Assembly (NCBI GenBank): GCA_002708265.1
Contig: PANA01000005.1
Location: 302,216-366,215 of the forward strand
Direction of reading: 5' to 3'
DNA: 64,000 nucleotides
Source: Legionellales bacterium
GTDB taxonomy: Bacteria; Pseudomonadota; Gammaproteobacteria; Berkiellales; Berkiellaceae
The notes below the pieces were generated by a model. The model ran no database searches. It saw nothing but the letters and a program-made list of their open reading frames with translations, and was not told the DNA's origin. Within the stretch, counting starts at the first letter, position 1. The number at the start of each line of letters is the position of its first letter. Made by a program: the position numbers and the translations under genes. Shown here one piece after another: positions 17,908-26,238 of the stretch.

Positions 17908-20900
17908 TTAACTGCGAAGCTTTGCTTTCACTTTGGCTTGAACTCTGTTGTAGTCTTGCCACTTGTTCTGCAGATGCGCAAAGAATTTTTTACTAACACA
18001 CTCTTCATGCGATAGTAAACCGCGCTTACACTCATCTGTTGCAAACTGCATGGCCGCAGCTGCACGCGATTCATGACGAATTGCTCGACCAAATGCCTGT
18101 GCCGTCAAAGCAGGATTAAACATGCTCTGAGGGTCACTTTCTACATGAACAATTCCCATTGCTGTTACATTTGAGTAGCCCGTCGCTAACCGTGCTCCGC
18201 TATAGATATTCATCAACAAGCCTGCATCGAACAATTCTTTGACATAATCAGTTTCATCTTTAAGTTCTTCAGGCGTACGCGTGTCTCCTGGTTGAGGATC
18301 ATCCAGATGATAGCTATCTAATACTAAATCCTTCGAAGATCCGGTATGCAGACCAATCGAACCCATATGATGAGGGTCTGATACAACTTCTCTAAAAGTA
18401 CTCTGTACAGACTTGCCTACAGGCTCTCGTTTAGACGCACTAGGAACTTTATACACAAACTCATCCAAGTGTGACTCTCTTAAAAGTTGACAGTTTGGCG
18501 CTGAATCATCTTGAACCAGAGCTTTAAAAGCTGGTGTTAATAGAAGGGAACAAAGATCCTTGACTGCCTGTCCATTAAAAAGGCTAAGTTTATCAGCAAT
18601 ATCAGCAGATCCTTTCCCAGGAATAACTTCCCCTTCTTTAATCATTGCTTTTAGCTCTTCATCAGATCGAGAGAAAGCAAAACGTATGGCTTCATCTACT
18701 GTCAGATCACTTGCTGGTTTAGCACCTTCAGGTAAATCTTGATTTTTAAGTCGTCCGTCATTGACAGAAACTAATTTTTCAGCGATATATGCTCTATATG
18801 CCAAACGCCACATAGCCATACCATGCATCCTCACTAAAGCTTCAAAGCGCTTCGGATCTCTGTCTTTAATTCCTTTATATTTATTTCCCACAAAACCCTC
18901 AGCCTTAGCGCGTATTTTGCCAACTGCAGTTGAATGGTCTACACTCAAATCTTCAAGCGCTTTTCCACTATTGAGCCCTTCCATGATTGGCTTAATTAAA
19001 TTCACAAGCTCTGACACTTTATTATAAGCATTATTGGCTTTATCTTTATCTTCATCTGAGCTGGATTTTGCTCGTTTCGCCATAACGCCTGCTAATAAGT
19101 TATCCACACCTAAAACAAGTTTGTCGTGGCTTCCGTGCATGCCATCTTGGTGGACTAATGCTACCATTTTCTTATCATCTATCTTCAAATATTCCTCTAA
19201 AACACCACCATTCACACTGAGCACCAAATGAGAAAGCTTTGCCTGCTCGTATCTAGATTTAAAACTTTTACACAATATGTTTAAGTTTTTAATAAGGCTG
19301 TCATATTCATCTTCTTTGCTTGGCCATTTTTTAGACTTAACAAATTGCTTCATCAACTTGTCTTTATCTTGTAGCGCTACTTTTTCTCGGCGCAAAGCTG
19401 TAATAACTTGCGCAAACTTAGATTTTTCCTTTGAGAGTTCTTTTATCATCAAATCAATTTCATGGGCTTGATGCTGGCACTGCAAATCAGAGATTTGCGC
19501 GAGTATAATGCCAAACTCTAATGCTTTAGGATTCGAATTTTTATTTTCAAAATCAACATCCATACTCACTAGCTCATCAAACATTTTCATCATGGCAGCG
19601 CGCATCTCAGAGTTGCCTGAGAAGAAAAATCCTGTTTGTTCAAAAAATGCCTGTCGGTTAGCTCCCATAATTTTAGCACTTCCGGCTAGCATCACTGTCT
19701 CAGGTAGTACTGTCTCTACACCAAATACTTCTGGCGCTCTTTCACGAAAGATAAATTTTCGCACTTTAGACATTACTGATGAAGGCAACTTGGCAGGTTG
19801 CGCACTAAAGCCTGAAGCTCTAGAGCTCAAAAGTGCTTCTGTGTCTGCTGTCACATCACTGGCTTCTAATCCATCTATGCTACTATTTGGACTTAAGTTC
19901 ACTGTTGGGACATATGACTTTCCTTGCAATTGAGCTTGCTCAGCCTTTTTCATGACTTGGCGAATTTCTTCCATGAAATCTTTGAATCCAGCGTCTTCAG
20001 GAGATAGAAAATCGTCATGACCGAAGTACTGAATAACAACTTCGCGAGCAATATCTTCTACTGATCCTTTTACCTTCTTGGTACCTGATAATTTTGCTTT
20101 ACGTGCCAAGCTGGCTTCCATAGCATCACCCAATGAGAAGTTACAGCTTCTTCTAAAGCCATAGCTTGCATCTGAATGATCTAGCACGTCAAACAAGCCT
20201 GTATTCGGAGTACCTGTTAATAAGTGAACATGGTTACCTAAACCTCGTCCCTCTCTATCGACGTAGGGCGCCTCACCACGTATAAATTTTGAAATTTTTT
20301 CACAGCGTTCTTTATGCTCAGGTGTATCGTCATAGAACATTTGGTCGGCTTCATCAAACATAAAGAATCGGCCTTGTGGATAATACTGAGGATTCTCTAA
20401 AAGCTCCATGAACTCTTCCTGAGATAAGACAGCAAATGCTTTATCTTTAAGAGCATCCTTCCAACCATCCGTACCACCTGACAGCAAGTCTCCATCGGCA
20501 CATACTTTATTTTTAACATAGGCCTCTAGCACTTCTTTTTTAAGTTCAGCTGGAACAACTGAAATTCCTTGCCCCATAGAAGTAGCTAAATCTGTTTGAA
20601 TAAATGTTTTGCCAGATCCGGTTCCTGCGAGTACAGCGGTCATCATAGGACGCTCATCTTGGTCTGCTCCCAGTGCTCTCTCTGATTTCTCATACATATA
20701 TTGACCAATTTGTACCTGGGCATCCAATCCAGCTAGGCGATAAAATACTTCTTCCTTTCCATCCAGTTTTAAGCTTTGCTTAATCACAAAACTTTTTGTG
20801 CCGTATAAACTCTCACTCTCTTTTTCGAGCTTGCCCTGATCAAGCTCGTCAAATAAACTTCTTCCTTCGTAGGCCAGTACAGAAACTGGAAAGGCTTCCA

Positions 20901-21546
20901 ATACAGGTACTTTCTCCTCCCCCTTACCATCATCATACTTCACACGAATTGGCCAGTCGCTTGCCTCACCAGTTAATCTTGAAGGAATCCCTGCACTGCT
21001 TTCACGGGTATCTGCTAAAACCTTACCAGCTTTATCTGTCACTAAACGCCTTATGTATATAATACGTTCTGGCGCTCCGGGCCCTGAGGCGTCCTCAAGA
21101 ATTATTGCTTCATAATTAACAATTTCTGTTCCTTCATCACCAGCCGCTGGAAATCCTTGAAGGCTTGAGCGATAAACGTTGAGCTCTTTTGCTTGACCAT
21201 CAGGCACACCAGGCTCTTTAATTGTTTGGACACCACCTTTGAAGATTTTCTCAAAGGCCTCCTGACTAACAGCCGAATTACCGGCTTCATCTACCACATT
21301 GCGTCTGTCGATGAGTTTCACTAACTGCATTACCCAATCTTTCGGCGCAGCACTAGGTTTTTCTTTCAACAGCTCAGCCATTTTTTCTCGACGTTCTGCT
21401 GACTCATCTTTAAATTCAAGCGCTAGAGAATTTACTGTCCCAAACTTGCTATGCAACGCTAACATAGCCATCTTTGCTCTAGCAGTGTCGATCACACGGT
21501 TAGCTGCTTGACGTCTTTCTTCTTGGGTCATTCTTTCTCTAGGCAT
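17908..21546 (-). CDS. Large divergent SF2 helicase-like ATPase with a long helical insertion
   Basis: I do not recognise the family of this 1212-residue protein, but superfamily-2 motifs are clear. Walker A is AGTGSGKT (K313). Motif II is FMFDEADQMF (D398-D401). A motif III-like LLTGTPNT lies near 445. A motif V-like GYSNVTAMGIVHVES and motif VI QAFGRAIRHE (R1154) lie near the C-terminus. The first ~300 residues are unique. Between motif III and motif V lie about 660 residues, mostly helical and Lys/Glu-rich, far longer than in ordinary helicases. There is no signal peptide or membrane segment. The start at 21546 follows AGAGGT. It stands alone in its transcription unit, with its own terminator and probable promoter. 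It could be a nucleic-acid translocase, a defence ATPase or a secreted effector. Only the ATPase assignment is firm. Confidence 0.8.
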   Translation of the reverse strand: MPRERMTQEERRQAANRVIDTARAKMAMLALHSKFGTVNSLALEFKDESAERREKMAELLKEKPSAAPKDWVMQLVKLIDRRNVVDEAGNSAVSQEAFEKIFKGGVQTIKEPGVPDGQAKELNVYRSSLQGFPAAGDEGTEIVNYEAIILEDASGPGAPERIIYIRRLVTDKAGKVLADTRESSAGIPSRLTGEASDWPIRVKYDDGKGEEKVPVLEAFPVSVLAYEGRSLFDELDQGKLEKESESLYGTKSFVIKQSLKLDGKEEVFYRLAGLDAQVQIGQYMYEKSERALGADQDERPMMTAVLAGTGSGKTFIQTDLATSMGQGISVVPAELKKEVLEAYVKNKVCADGDLLSGGTDGWKDALKDKAFAVLSQEEFMELLENPQYYPQGRFFMFDEADQMFYDDTPEHKERCEKISKFIRGEAPYVDREGRGLGNHVHLLTGTPNTGLFDVLDHSDASYGFRRSCNFSLGDAMEASLARKAKLSGTKKVKGSVEDIAREVVIQYFGHDDFLSPEDAGFKDFMEEIRQVMKKAEQAQLQGKSYVPTVNLSPNSSIDGLEASDVTADTEALLSSRASGFSAQPAKLPSSVMSKVRKFIFRERAPEVFGVETVLPETVMLAGSAKIMGANRQAFFEQTGFFFSGNSEMRAAMMKMFDELVSMDVDFENKNSNPKALEFGIILAQISDLQCQHQAHEIDLMIKELSKEKSKFAQVITALRREKVALQDKDKLMKQFVKSKKWPSKEDEYDSLIKNLNILCKSFKSRYEQAKLSHLVLSVNGGVLEEYLKIDDKKMVALVHQDGMHGSHDKLVLGVDNLLAGVMAKRAKSSSDEDKDKANNAYNKVSELVNLIKPIMEGLNSGKALEDLSVDHSTAVGKIRAKAEGFVGNKYKGIKDRDPKRFEALVRMHGMAMWRLAYRAYIAEKLVSVNDGRLKNQDLPEGAKPASDLTVDEAIRFAFSRSDEELKAMIKEGEVIPGKGSADIADKLSLFNGQAVKDLCSLLLTPAFKALVQDDSAPNCQLLRESHLDEFVYKVPSASKREPVGKSVQSTFREVVSDPHHMGSIGLHTGSSKDLVLDSYHLDDPQPGDTRTPEELKDETDYVKELFDAGLLMNIYSGARLATGYSNVTAMGIVHVESDPQSMFNPALTAQAFGRAIRHESRAAAAMQFATDECKRGLLSHEECVSKKFFAHLQNKWQDYNRVQAKVKAKLRS

Positions 21547-21584
21547 AACATTTACCTCTAATCTTGTAAGATAACTCTGACCAA

Positions 21585-21613
21585 ATTATAGGCGCCCCCC
21601 CAACCCAATTCTG
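21585..21613 (-). promoter_or_regulatory. Putative promoter of the SF2 ATPase gene
   Basis: A perfect TATAAT on the minus strand (21590-21585) lies 38 bp upstream of the start codon. The -35 is weak (CAGAAT at 17 bp spacing). A run of seven G on the minus strand (21601-21595) lies inside the spacer, so slippage there would alter promoter spacing. Confidence 0.42.
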
Positions 21614-21705
21614 GAAAAACAAGAAATAACGGACTAGCAGCAACCACCTGATACGTATATAAGTTAAATAAATCACTTTATTTTTAGGATATAGGTTAAC
21701 TTCTT

Positions 21706-21734
21706 TTGACATTCCACTGAGATCACTGCAAATT
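21706..21734 (+). promoter_or_regulatory. Putative promoter of the Arg-rich protein gene
   Basis: A perfect TTGACA (21706-21711) is followed after 17 bp by CAAATT (three of six -10 consensus bases). The start codon lies about 70 bp downstream. The rest of the 256-bp intergenic region (21547-21802) is AT-rich, and I see nothing else in it. Confidence 0.4.
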
Positions 21735-21802
21735 CAGAACTAAGTAGGATTAGATTTGTCTGAAAAAGTCAGGGAATTAAACTCAGTTCAACAGGAGTGT
21801 AT

Positions 21803-23230
21803 ATGCCCATAGGTGATCACAGTCCAAAACAATCTACTTCAGCTTCTCCTTCTGCACTAGTTTCTCCTGGGTGGCAAGATGTCTGTGATGAAACACTAGC
21901 AGGCATTCCTCAGACAGAAGTCCTGGATACAGACTACACCCAAGAATCACGTCATCGTAACAAAAGGAGAGGGGTTAGCAGTCGCTTTAAAAAGCCAGCA
22001 ACTAGACGACGTTCTTCCAGACGCATACATAACCTCCGTCGCGCAAGTGTACGGGTTATCCCTACTTCATCAGCCTTTAGTGCAGTAGGTCATACTGATA
22101 AAGGCACTTTAGATTTTAGAGCCTATAACTACTTTTCAAGCCAAAGACACCTTCACATCTCAGGAATTAAACATGGCGTTCGTAGCTTACTAAGAGAGCT
22201 ACTAGCAAAAGAGTACATTAAGATAAAAAATGAGAAATATTTTCTAACATTTAATGGATTTGGTTTTGTTATAAACAATCTTCTTAATTGTATTCCGGGA
22301 AATATGACCAATATCGACTTGGTATCAGTACTAACCCCAGCTGTTGAAAAAATTAAAAGTTCATTCGGTCGTGAGAAACTCGATTTTGATAGCGTTTATA
22401 ATGAAGCTAAAACCTTTAATCAGTTACGATTAGATCTTCTGGTTGAACATCAAAGAACTCTCTATGAATATTTAGATATATTAGAGCTACAGGCTGAACG
22501 ATATACGGGAGATTTATACAAGGAACGGACTAGCTATGTAAAATCCCTAAGAAACTTGCTTGGTGTTTACTTTACACTTCTTAATAACCCTTTGCTTCCA
22601 GATAGTTTGCTTGTTTCAGGGCTTAAGGAAATCGCTCGTAATGCTATTGGTCGTCTCAAAGGGTTGGTAGCAGGATCAACAGACTCAAGTCCTAGTCGAT
22701 CTCATTCTGCCAATCCCCGTGGTGCCACTATTGATATTCCTGAACAAAACTCAGATGAATGTGAGTCCCCGCCAAAAATAGAACGCTCTAAGCTCGGAGA
22801 GGCTGCTGAGGGCGAAAGAGCTCAAGCTGAATCTCCTCCTTCTATATTTTTAAGTGATCTGCTGGACCTTGAGGCACCGTATTCTGACGTGAAGGAAAAA
22901 AGTCCTAGAAGAAAGACGGTTGGCAGCCTACCGCCTAGAATTTTTGATCCAGATAGAAACCAATATCCAACCTACTTCCCCCACGGGGTTGTTAAACCAA
23001 AAGTACGGCCTAGGGCAGGATCACAAGCGGATCAGCATCATTATCGCATTAATTCTGTGAGCAACTTTATAACAGAGTCAGGTCGTAATAGAGTTTATCC
23101 CTCAGCGTTTATACATCAACCCCAAGAAAAGCTTCACCGCCCCAGTAGACCAGAACCAGATAACAGCAGAAACCTCGATGGCATCGAACTGTCAAAGACA
23201 GACAAACAATCAAAACCTAAAAGAATATAA
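21803..23230 (+). CDS. Unknown protein with Arg-rich N-terminal segment and disordered C-terminus
   Basis: I do not recognise this 475-residue protein. The first ~55 residues are Ser/Thr/Pro-rich. Residues ~50-88 are strongly basic (HRNKRRG, FKKPATRRRSSRR, NLRRASVR) and resemble a bipartite nuclear-localisation or RNA-binding stretch. Residues ~105-295 are helical and globular. The remaining ~180 are Pro/Ser/Arg-rich and look disordered. There is no signal peptide or membrane segment. The start at 21803 has AGGAG five bases upstream. A GTG two codons earlier overlaps this site. It is divergent from the SF2 ATPase, sharing the 256-bp promoter region, which suggests linked function. Composition and layout fit a secreted host-targeted protein, but no secretion signal can be proven. 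Confidence 0.75.
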   Translation: MPIGDHSPKQSTSASPSALVSPGWQDVCDETLAGIPQTEVLDTDYTQESRHRNKRRGVSSRFKKPATRRRSSRRIHNLRRASVRVIPTSSAFSAVGHTDKGTLDFRAYNYFSSQRHLHISGIKHGVRSLLRELLAKEYIKIKNEKYFLTFNGFGFVINNLLNCIPGNMTNIDLVSVLTPAVEKIKSSFGREKLDFDSVYNEAKTFNQLRLDLLVEHQRTLYEYLDILELQAERYTGDLYKERTSYVKSLRNLLGVYFTLLNNPLLPDSLLVSGLKEIARNAIGRLKGLVAGSTDSSPSRSHSANPRGATIDIPEQNSDECESPPKIERSKLGEAAEGERAQAESPPSIFLSDLLDLEAPYSDVKEKSPRRKTVGSLPPRIFDPDRNQYPTYFPHGVVKPKVRPRAGSQADQHHYRINSVSNFITESGRNRVYPSAFIHQPQEKLHRPSRPEPDNSRNLDGIELSKTDKQSKPKRI

Positions 23231-23251
23231 GCGCTGATACACGCTGAAAGA

Positions 23252-23327
23252 TGGCGTCCCCAAGGGGATTCGAACCCCTGTTACCGCCGTGAAAGGGCGG
23301 TGTCCTAGGCCTCTAGACGATGGGGAC
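23252..23327 (-). tRNA. tRNA-Glu (TTC)
   Basis: This is a 76-nt cloverleaf. The acceptor GTCCCC pairs with GGGGAC, the anticodon loop CTTTCAC gives TTC, the T-arm has GGTTCGAATCC, and CCA is encoded. It follows tRNA-Ala by 23 nt and lies downstream of gltX, which charges it. Confidence 0.97.
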
Positions 23328-23350
23328 CTAGATAAATATACCGTGGTTTT

Positions 23351-23426
23351 TGGTGGAGCTAGGCGGGTTCGAACCGCCGACCCCCAGCATGCCATGCTGG
23401 TGCTCTCCCAGCTGAGCTATAGCCCC
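23351..23426 (-). tRNA. tRNA-Ala (GGC)
   Basis: This is a 76-nt cloverleaf. The acceptor GGGGCTA pairs with TAGCTCC (one G-T pair), the D-arm has AGCTCAGCTGGGAGAGC, the anticodon loop ATGGCAT gives GGC, the T-arm has GGTTCGAACCC, and CCA is encoded. It lies 50 nt after the gltX stop on the same strand, a common gammaproteobacterial order. Confidence 0.97.
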
Positions 23427-23476
23427 ACGGCAATGGCGAGAATTGTACGGCGCTTCCCCCTACCTGTCAAGACAAT

Positions 23477-24871
23477 TTACACCAATTTTTCGATATATTC
23501 GATTGCTTGGCGAATTTGTTTCAATGCAGACGTCCGACCAAAAATCACCAAAGTGTCTTCAATACCTGGTGCATTGGTGTGCCCTGTCAGCGCAACTCTT
23601 AACGGTTGACCAACTTTACCATATCCAACCGAAAAACGCTCGGTTGCTTCGATTATATGATCATGAATGACTGTTTTATCCCAAGAGCAGTCCACAAAAA
23701 TATTTTCCATATGTTGTAAAATAGGTAGTGAGTCTTGATTTAAATGTTTTGCGACTTCTTTTTCATCATAGCTATCACATTGCTGATAAAAACAAAGTGA
23801 CTTGTCCTTCATTTCTATTAAGGTCTTTGCCCTATCTCTTTGAATCTCAATCACAGAATCCAGACTTGGCCCAGCGGAAACATTTACACCCGCTGATTCC
23901 ATTAAGGGCAACAAGGCTTCTGAAATCCGCTCAAGTGGGATAGACCTTAAGTAATGTTGGTTTAGCCATGTTAACTTTTTGGGATCAAATGCCGCTGGAG
24001 AGCGATTCACACCTTCTAATGTAAAGCGTTCAATCATTTGCTCTTTCGTAAATAACTCTTCATCTTTATAGGACCAGCCAAGACGCACTAGCATATTGAG
24101 CATTGCTTCAGGCAAGTACCCTTCTTCTTTGAACTGTAAAATACTGACTGCTCCATGACGCTTAGACAGCTTTTTACCATCTGTTCCCAATATGGTAGGT
24201 AGATGCGCATACGTCGGCACAGGTGCTCCTAGCGCTTTGAGTATATTAATTTGTCTAGGGGTGTTATTAATATGATCGTCACCACGCACAACATGAGTAA
24301 CCCCACTATCCCAGTCATCAATGACAACACATAAGTTATACGTTGGGGAGCCATCTGCACGTGCTAGAACCAAATCGTCTAGCTCTTCGTTTTTAACCTC
24401 AATTGTTCCAAAAACAACATCCTCAACGAGCGTAGATCCCTCGGTTGGCTGCTTAAAGCGAATTACTCGCCCAGGCGCCCACTCTAATCCTTTATTGATA
24501 CACGCCCTGTCATATTTAGGTTTTTGCTTATTTTCAAGCTGAGACTCTCGGAGTGAAGTTAATCGCTCTTGAGTACACTCACAAACATAAGCCATATTTT
24601 TTTCAAACAAGGCATCAATAATCTGCTGATACCGAGCTGACCGCTGAGTTTGGTAAACAATTTCACCATCGAAATCTAACCCCAACCATTGCAATCCCTG
24701 CAAAATAACCTCAACAGACGCTTGTGAAGAACGGTTTAAATCCGTGTCTTCAATGCGTAACAGGCACTGTCCTTGATGGTGCCGGGCAAATAACCAAGCA
24801 AACAAAGCAGTCCGAACACTGCCCAAATGTAAGTCGCCTGTTGGTGAAGGCGCAAAACGAGTAACTACCAT
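23477..24871 (-). CDS. gltX: Glutamyl-tRNA synthetase
   Basis: This is a 464-residue class I aminoacyl-tRNA synthetase that charges tRNA-Glu. It shows the HIGH-type motif as PSPTGDLHLGSVRTALF at residues 8-24, RIEDTD, the substrate segment VVRGDDHINNTPRQ, and KLSKRHG for the KMSKS loop. The helical anticodon-binding domain follows. The length is normal. It lies 23 nt downstream of an MFS transporter gene on the same strand and upstream of tRNA-Ala and tRNA-Glu, so enzyme and tRNA may share a transcript. Confidence 0.97.
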   Translation of the reverse strand: MVVTRFAPSPTGDLHLGSVRTALFAWLFARHHQGQCLLRIEDTDLNRSSQASVEVILQGLQWLGLDFDGEIVYQTQRSARYQQIIDALFEKNMAYVCECTQERLTSLRESQLENKQKPKYDRACINKGLEWAPGRVIRFKQPTEGSTLVEDVVFGTIEVKNEELDDLVLARADGSPTYNLCVVIDDWDSGVTHVVRGDDHINNTPRQINILKALGAPVPTYAHLPTILGTDGKKLSKRHGAVSILQFKEEGYLPEAMLNMLVRLGWSYKDEELFTKEQMIERFTLEGVNRSPAAFDPKKLTWLNQHYLRSIPLERISEALLPLMESAGVNVSAGPSLDSVIEIQRDRAKTLIEMKDKSLCFYQQCDSYDEKEVAKHLNQDSLPILQHMENIFVDCSWDKTVIHDHIIEATERFSVGYGKVGQPLRVALTGHTNAPGIEDTLVIFGRTSALKQIRQAIEYIEKLV

Positions 24872-24894
24872 ACTGAGGCCTCTTGCAATTTGTT

Positions 24895-26157
24895 CTACTG
24901 TTGTTCGCAGTGAGTTTCTCTAAGGAAAAGGATAAGAATAAAGGCGAGAATAATCCCGGCTGGCACCATCAGCATCGCCAAACGATAGCTCTCAGGACCA
25001 TAAACATGGTGACCATAGGCATGCTCACCCGTCCAAGTTAAATCAATAATTGTACCGGCTAACGGTTGTAGGAGCGCGCCGACCATTGTAATTAAAAAGT
25101 TTACGGTTGCTGTAGCCGTTCCTGATAAATGGATAGGACAGTTTTCACGCCCTACTGCAAATACAATAACCTGAACACCACCTAAAAAGCCTGTTAAAAA
25201 CAAACAAGCATATGCTGTTGTTTGGGAAAACCCTTCTCCAAGCATCAGAACACTCAAAACTATACTGGATAGTAATGCCCCTACTAATAATGGCAGCTTT
25301 CGTGATCGAATCGCATCAGAACATGCCCCTGCTATGGGTCCACCGACTGCCCACCCAGCAAAAACTAAAGATGTTCCATAGGTTGCTTGCTTCACATCCA
25401 TACTGTAGATACTTTTTAGGTACTCATTTCCCCATAATTCAGCAAATACAGACAGAGGTAAAAACAAAAGCCCACCAATTAATCCAACCAGCCATATCTG
25501 TGGATGAGAAACCACTTGCCATATCTCTTGCCAAAAATGCGATGAGTTTACTGGTGCAGGCTCAACTGCATTCTCTTGACCTGGCTTAGTGTCTTTTATG
25601 ATCCACCACATTAGTGGCAATAAAAGAAAACCACAGACACTTGAGTAAACGACTGTTTTTTCCCAACCAACATCTACAACCAGCCGGGATAAGATTAATT
25701 CCCCAGAAATGGCACCAACCATTCCAAGTGTTGTCGCCAAGCCCGCTATAAAAGCAAATCGATTGGCCGGAAGCCAAATCGTTGCCAGTTTAAGAACTCC
25801 GACAAAAGCAAAAGCAGACCCGAAACCTACTAAGAATCGACCTAAAGCTGCGATCCAAAAATTGCTGGTTAGAGAGAAGATTAATGCCCCAAGCGCACAA
25901 GTCAAAACAGCAACTGTTAAAATGCGACGCGGACCAAATCGATCGATCATCATCCCGACTGGTAGCTGCATCGGGACATAAGCGTAGTAGTAAAAAGAGG
26001 ATAATACGCCTAAAGAAGCGGCGGATAAGTGAAAGCTTTGCATCAATTGGGGCAACATGACCCCAGGCGCAACCCGCAACAGGTATTCGTAGCAATAAAA
26101 AACGGCGGCCAAACCGCACATTACCCAGGGAAAGAGGCTACGACTTGGTTTGCTCAC
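24895..26157 (-). CDS. MFS transporter
   Basis: This is a 420-residue inner-membrane major facilitator protein with 12 predicted helices. The signature between helices 2 and 3 is GMMIDRFGPRRIL, and the first helix carries FYCYEYLLRVAPGVM, a pattern frequent in the MFS subfamily of Legionella/Coxiella-type bacteria. It is a paralogue of the transporter at 46441, which has HYFVRVAPSVIIPDLM at the same place. The substrate cannot be read from sequence; organic acids, amino acids or siderophores are possible. It is 81 nt after the TolC-like gene and 23 nt before gltX. Confidence 0.88.
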   Translation of the reverse strand: MSKPSRSLFPWVMCGLAAVFYCYEYLLRVAPGVMLPQLMQSFHLSAASLGVLSSFYYYAYVPMQLPVGMMIDRFGPRRILTVAVLTCALGALIFSLTSNFWIAALGRFLVGFGSAFAFVGVLKLATIWLPANRFAFIAGLATTLGMVGAISGELILSRLVVDVGWEKTVVYSSVCGFLLLPLMWWIIKDTKPGQENAVEPAPVNSSHFWQEIWQVVSHPQIWLVGLIGGLLFLPLSVFAELWGNEYLKSIYSMDVKQATYGTSLVFAGWAVGGPIAGACSDAIRSRKLPLLVGALLSSIVLSVLMLGEGFSQTTAYACLFLTGFLGGVQVIVFAVGRENCPIHLSGTATATVNFLITMVGALLQPLAGTIIDLTWTGEHAYGHHVYGPESYRLAMLMVPAGIILAFILILFLRETHCEQQ

Positions 26158-26238
26158 TCAATTATTCCTTCGTGATTATCAAGAACAAAAGCTACCGAAA
26201 AGCCCCCGTTTTTGCAAGAGCGAAAGCTAGCAAATAAA

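Noticed and set aside
19508-19933. 141-residue plus-strand frame opposite the SF2 ATPase gene
   Set aside because: It is antisense to a long real gene with clear motifs; Ser/Leu-rich composition is what the complement of such codons gives.
23210-23609. Frames running through the two tRNA genes
   Set aside because: They are translations of tRNA sequence and intergenic DNA and lack start signals.
26158-26238. Possible terminator between the TolC-like and MFS genes
   Set aside because: The AAGCCCCCG stretch has no good complementary arm close by, so I do not call a hairpin.
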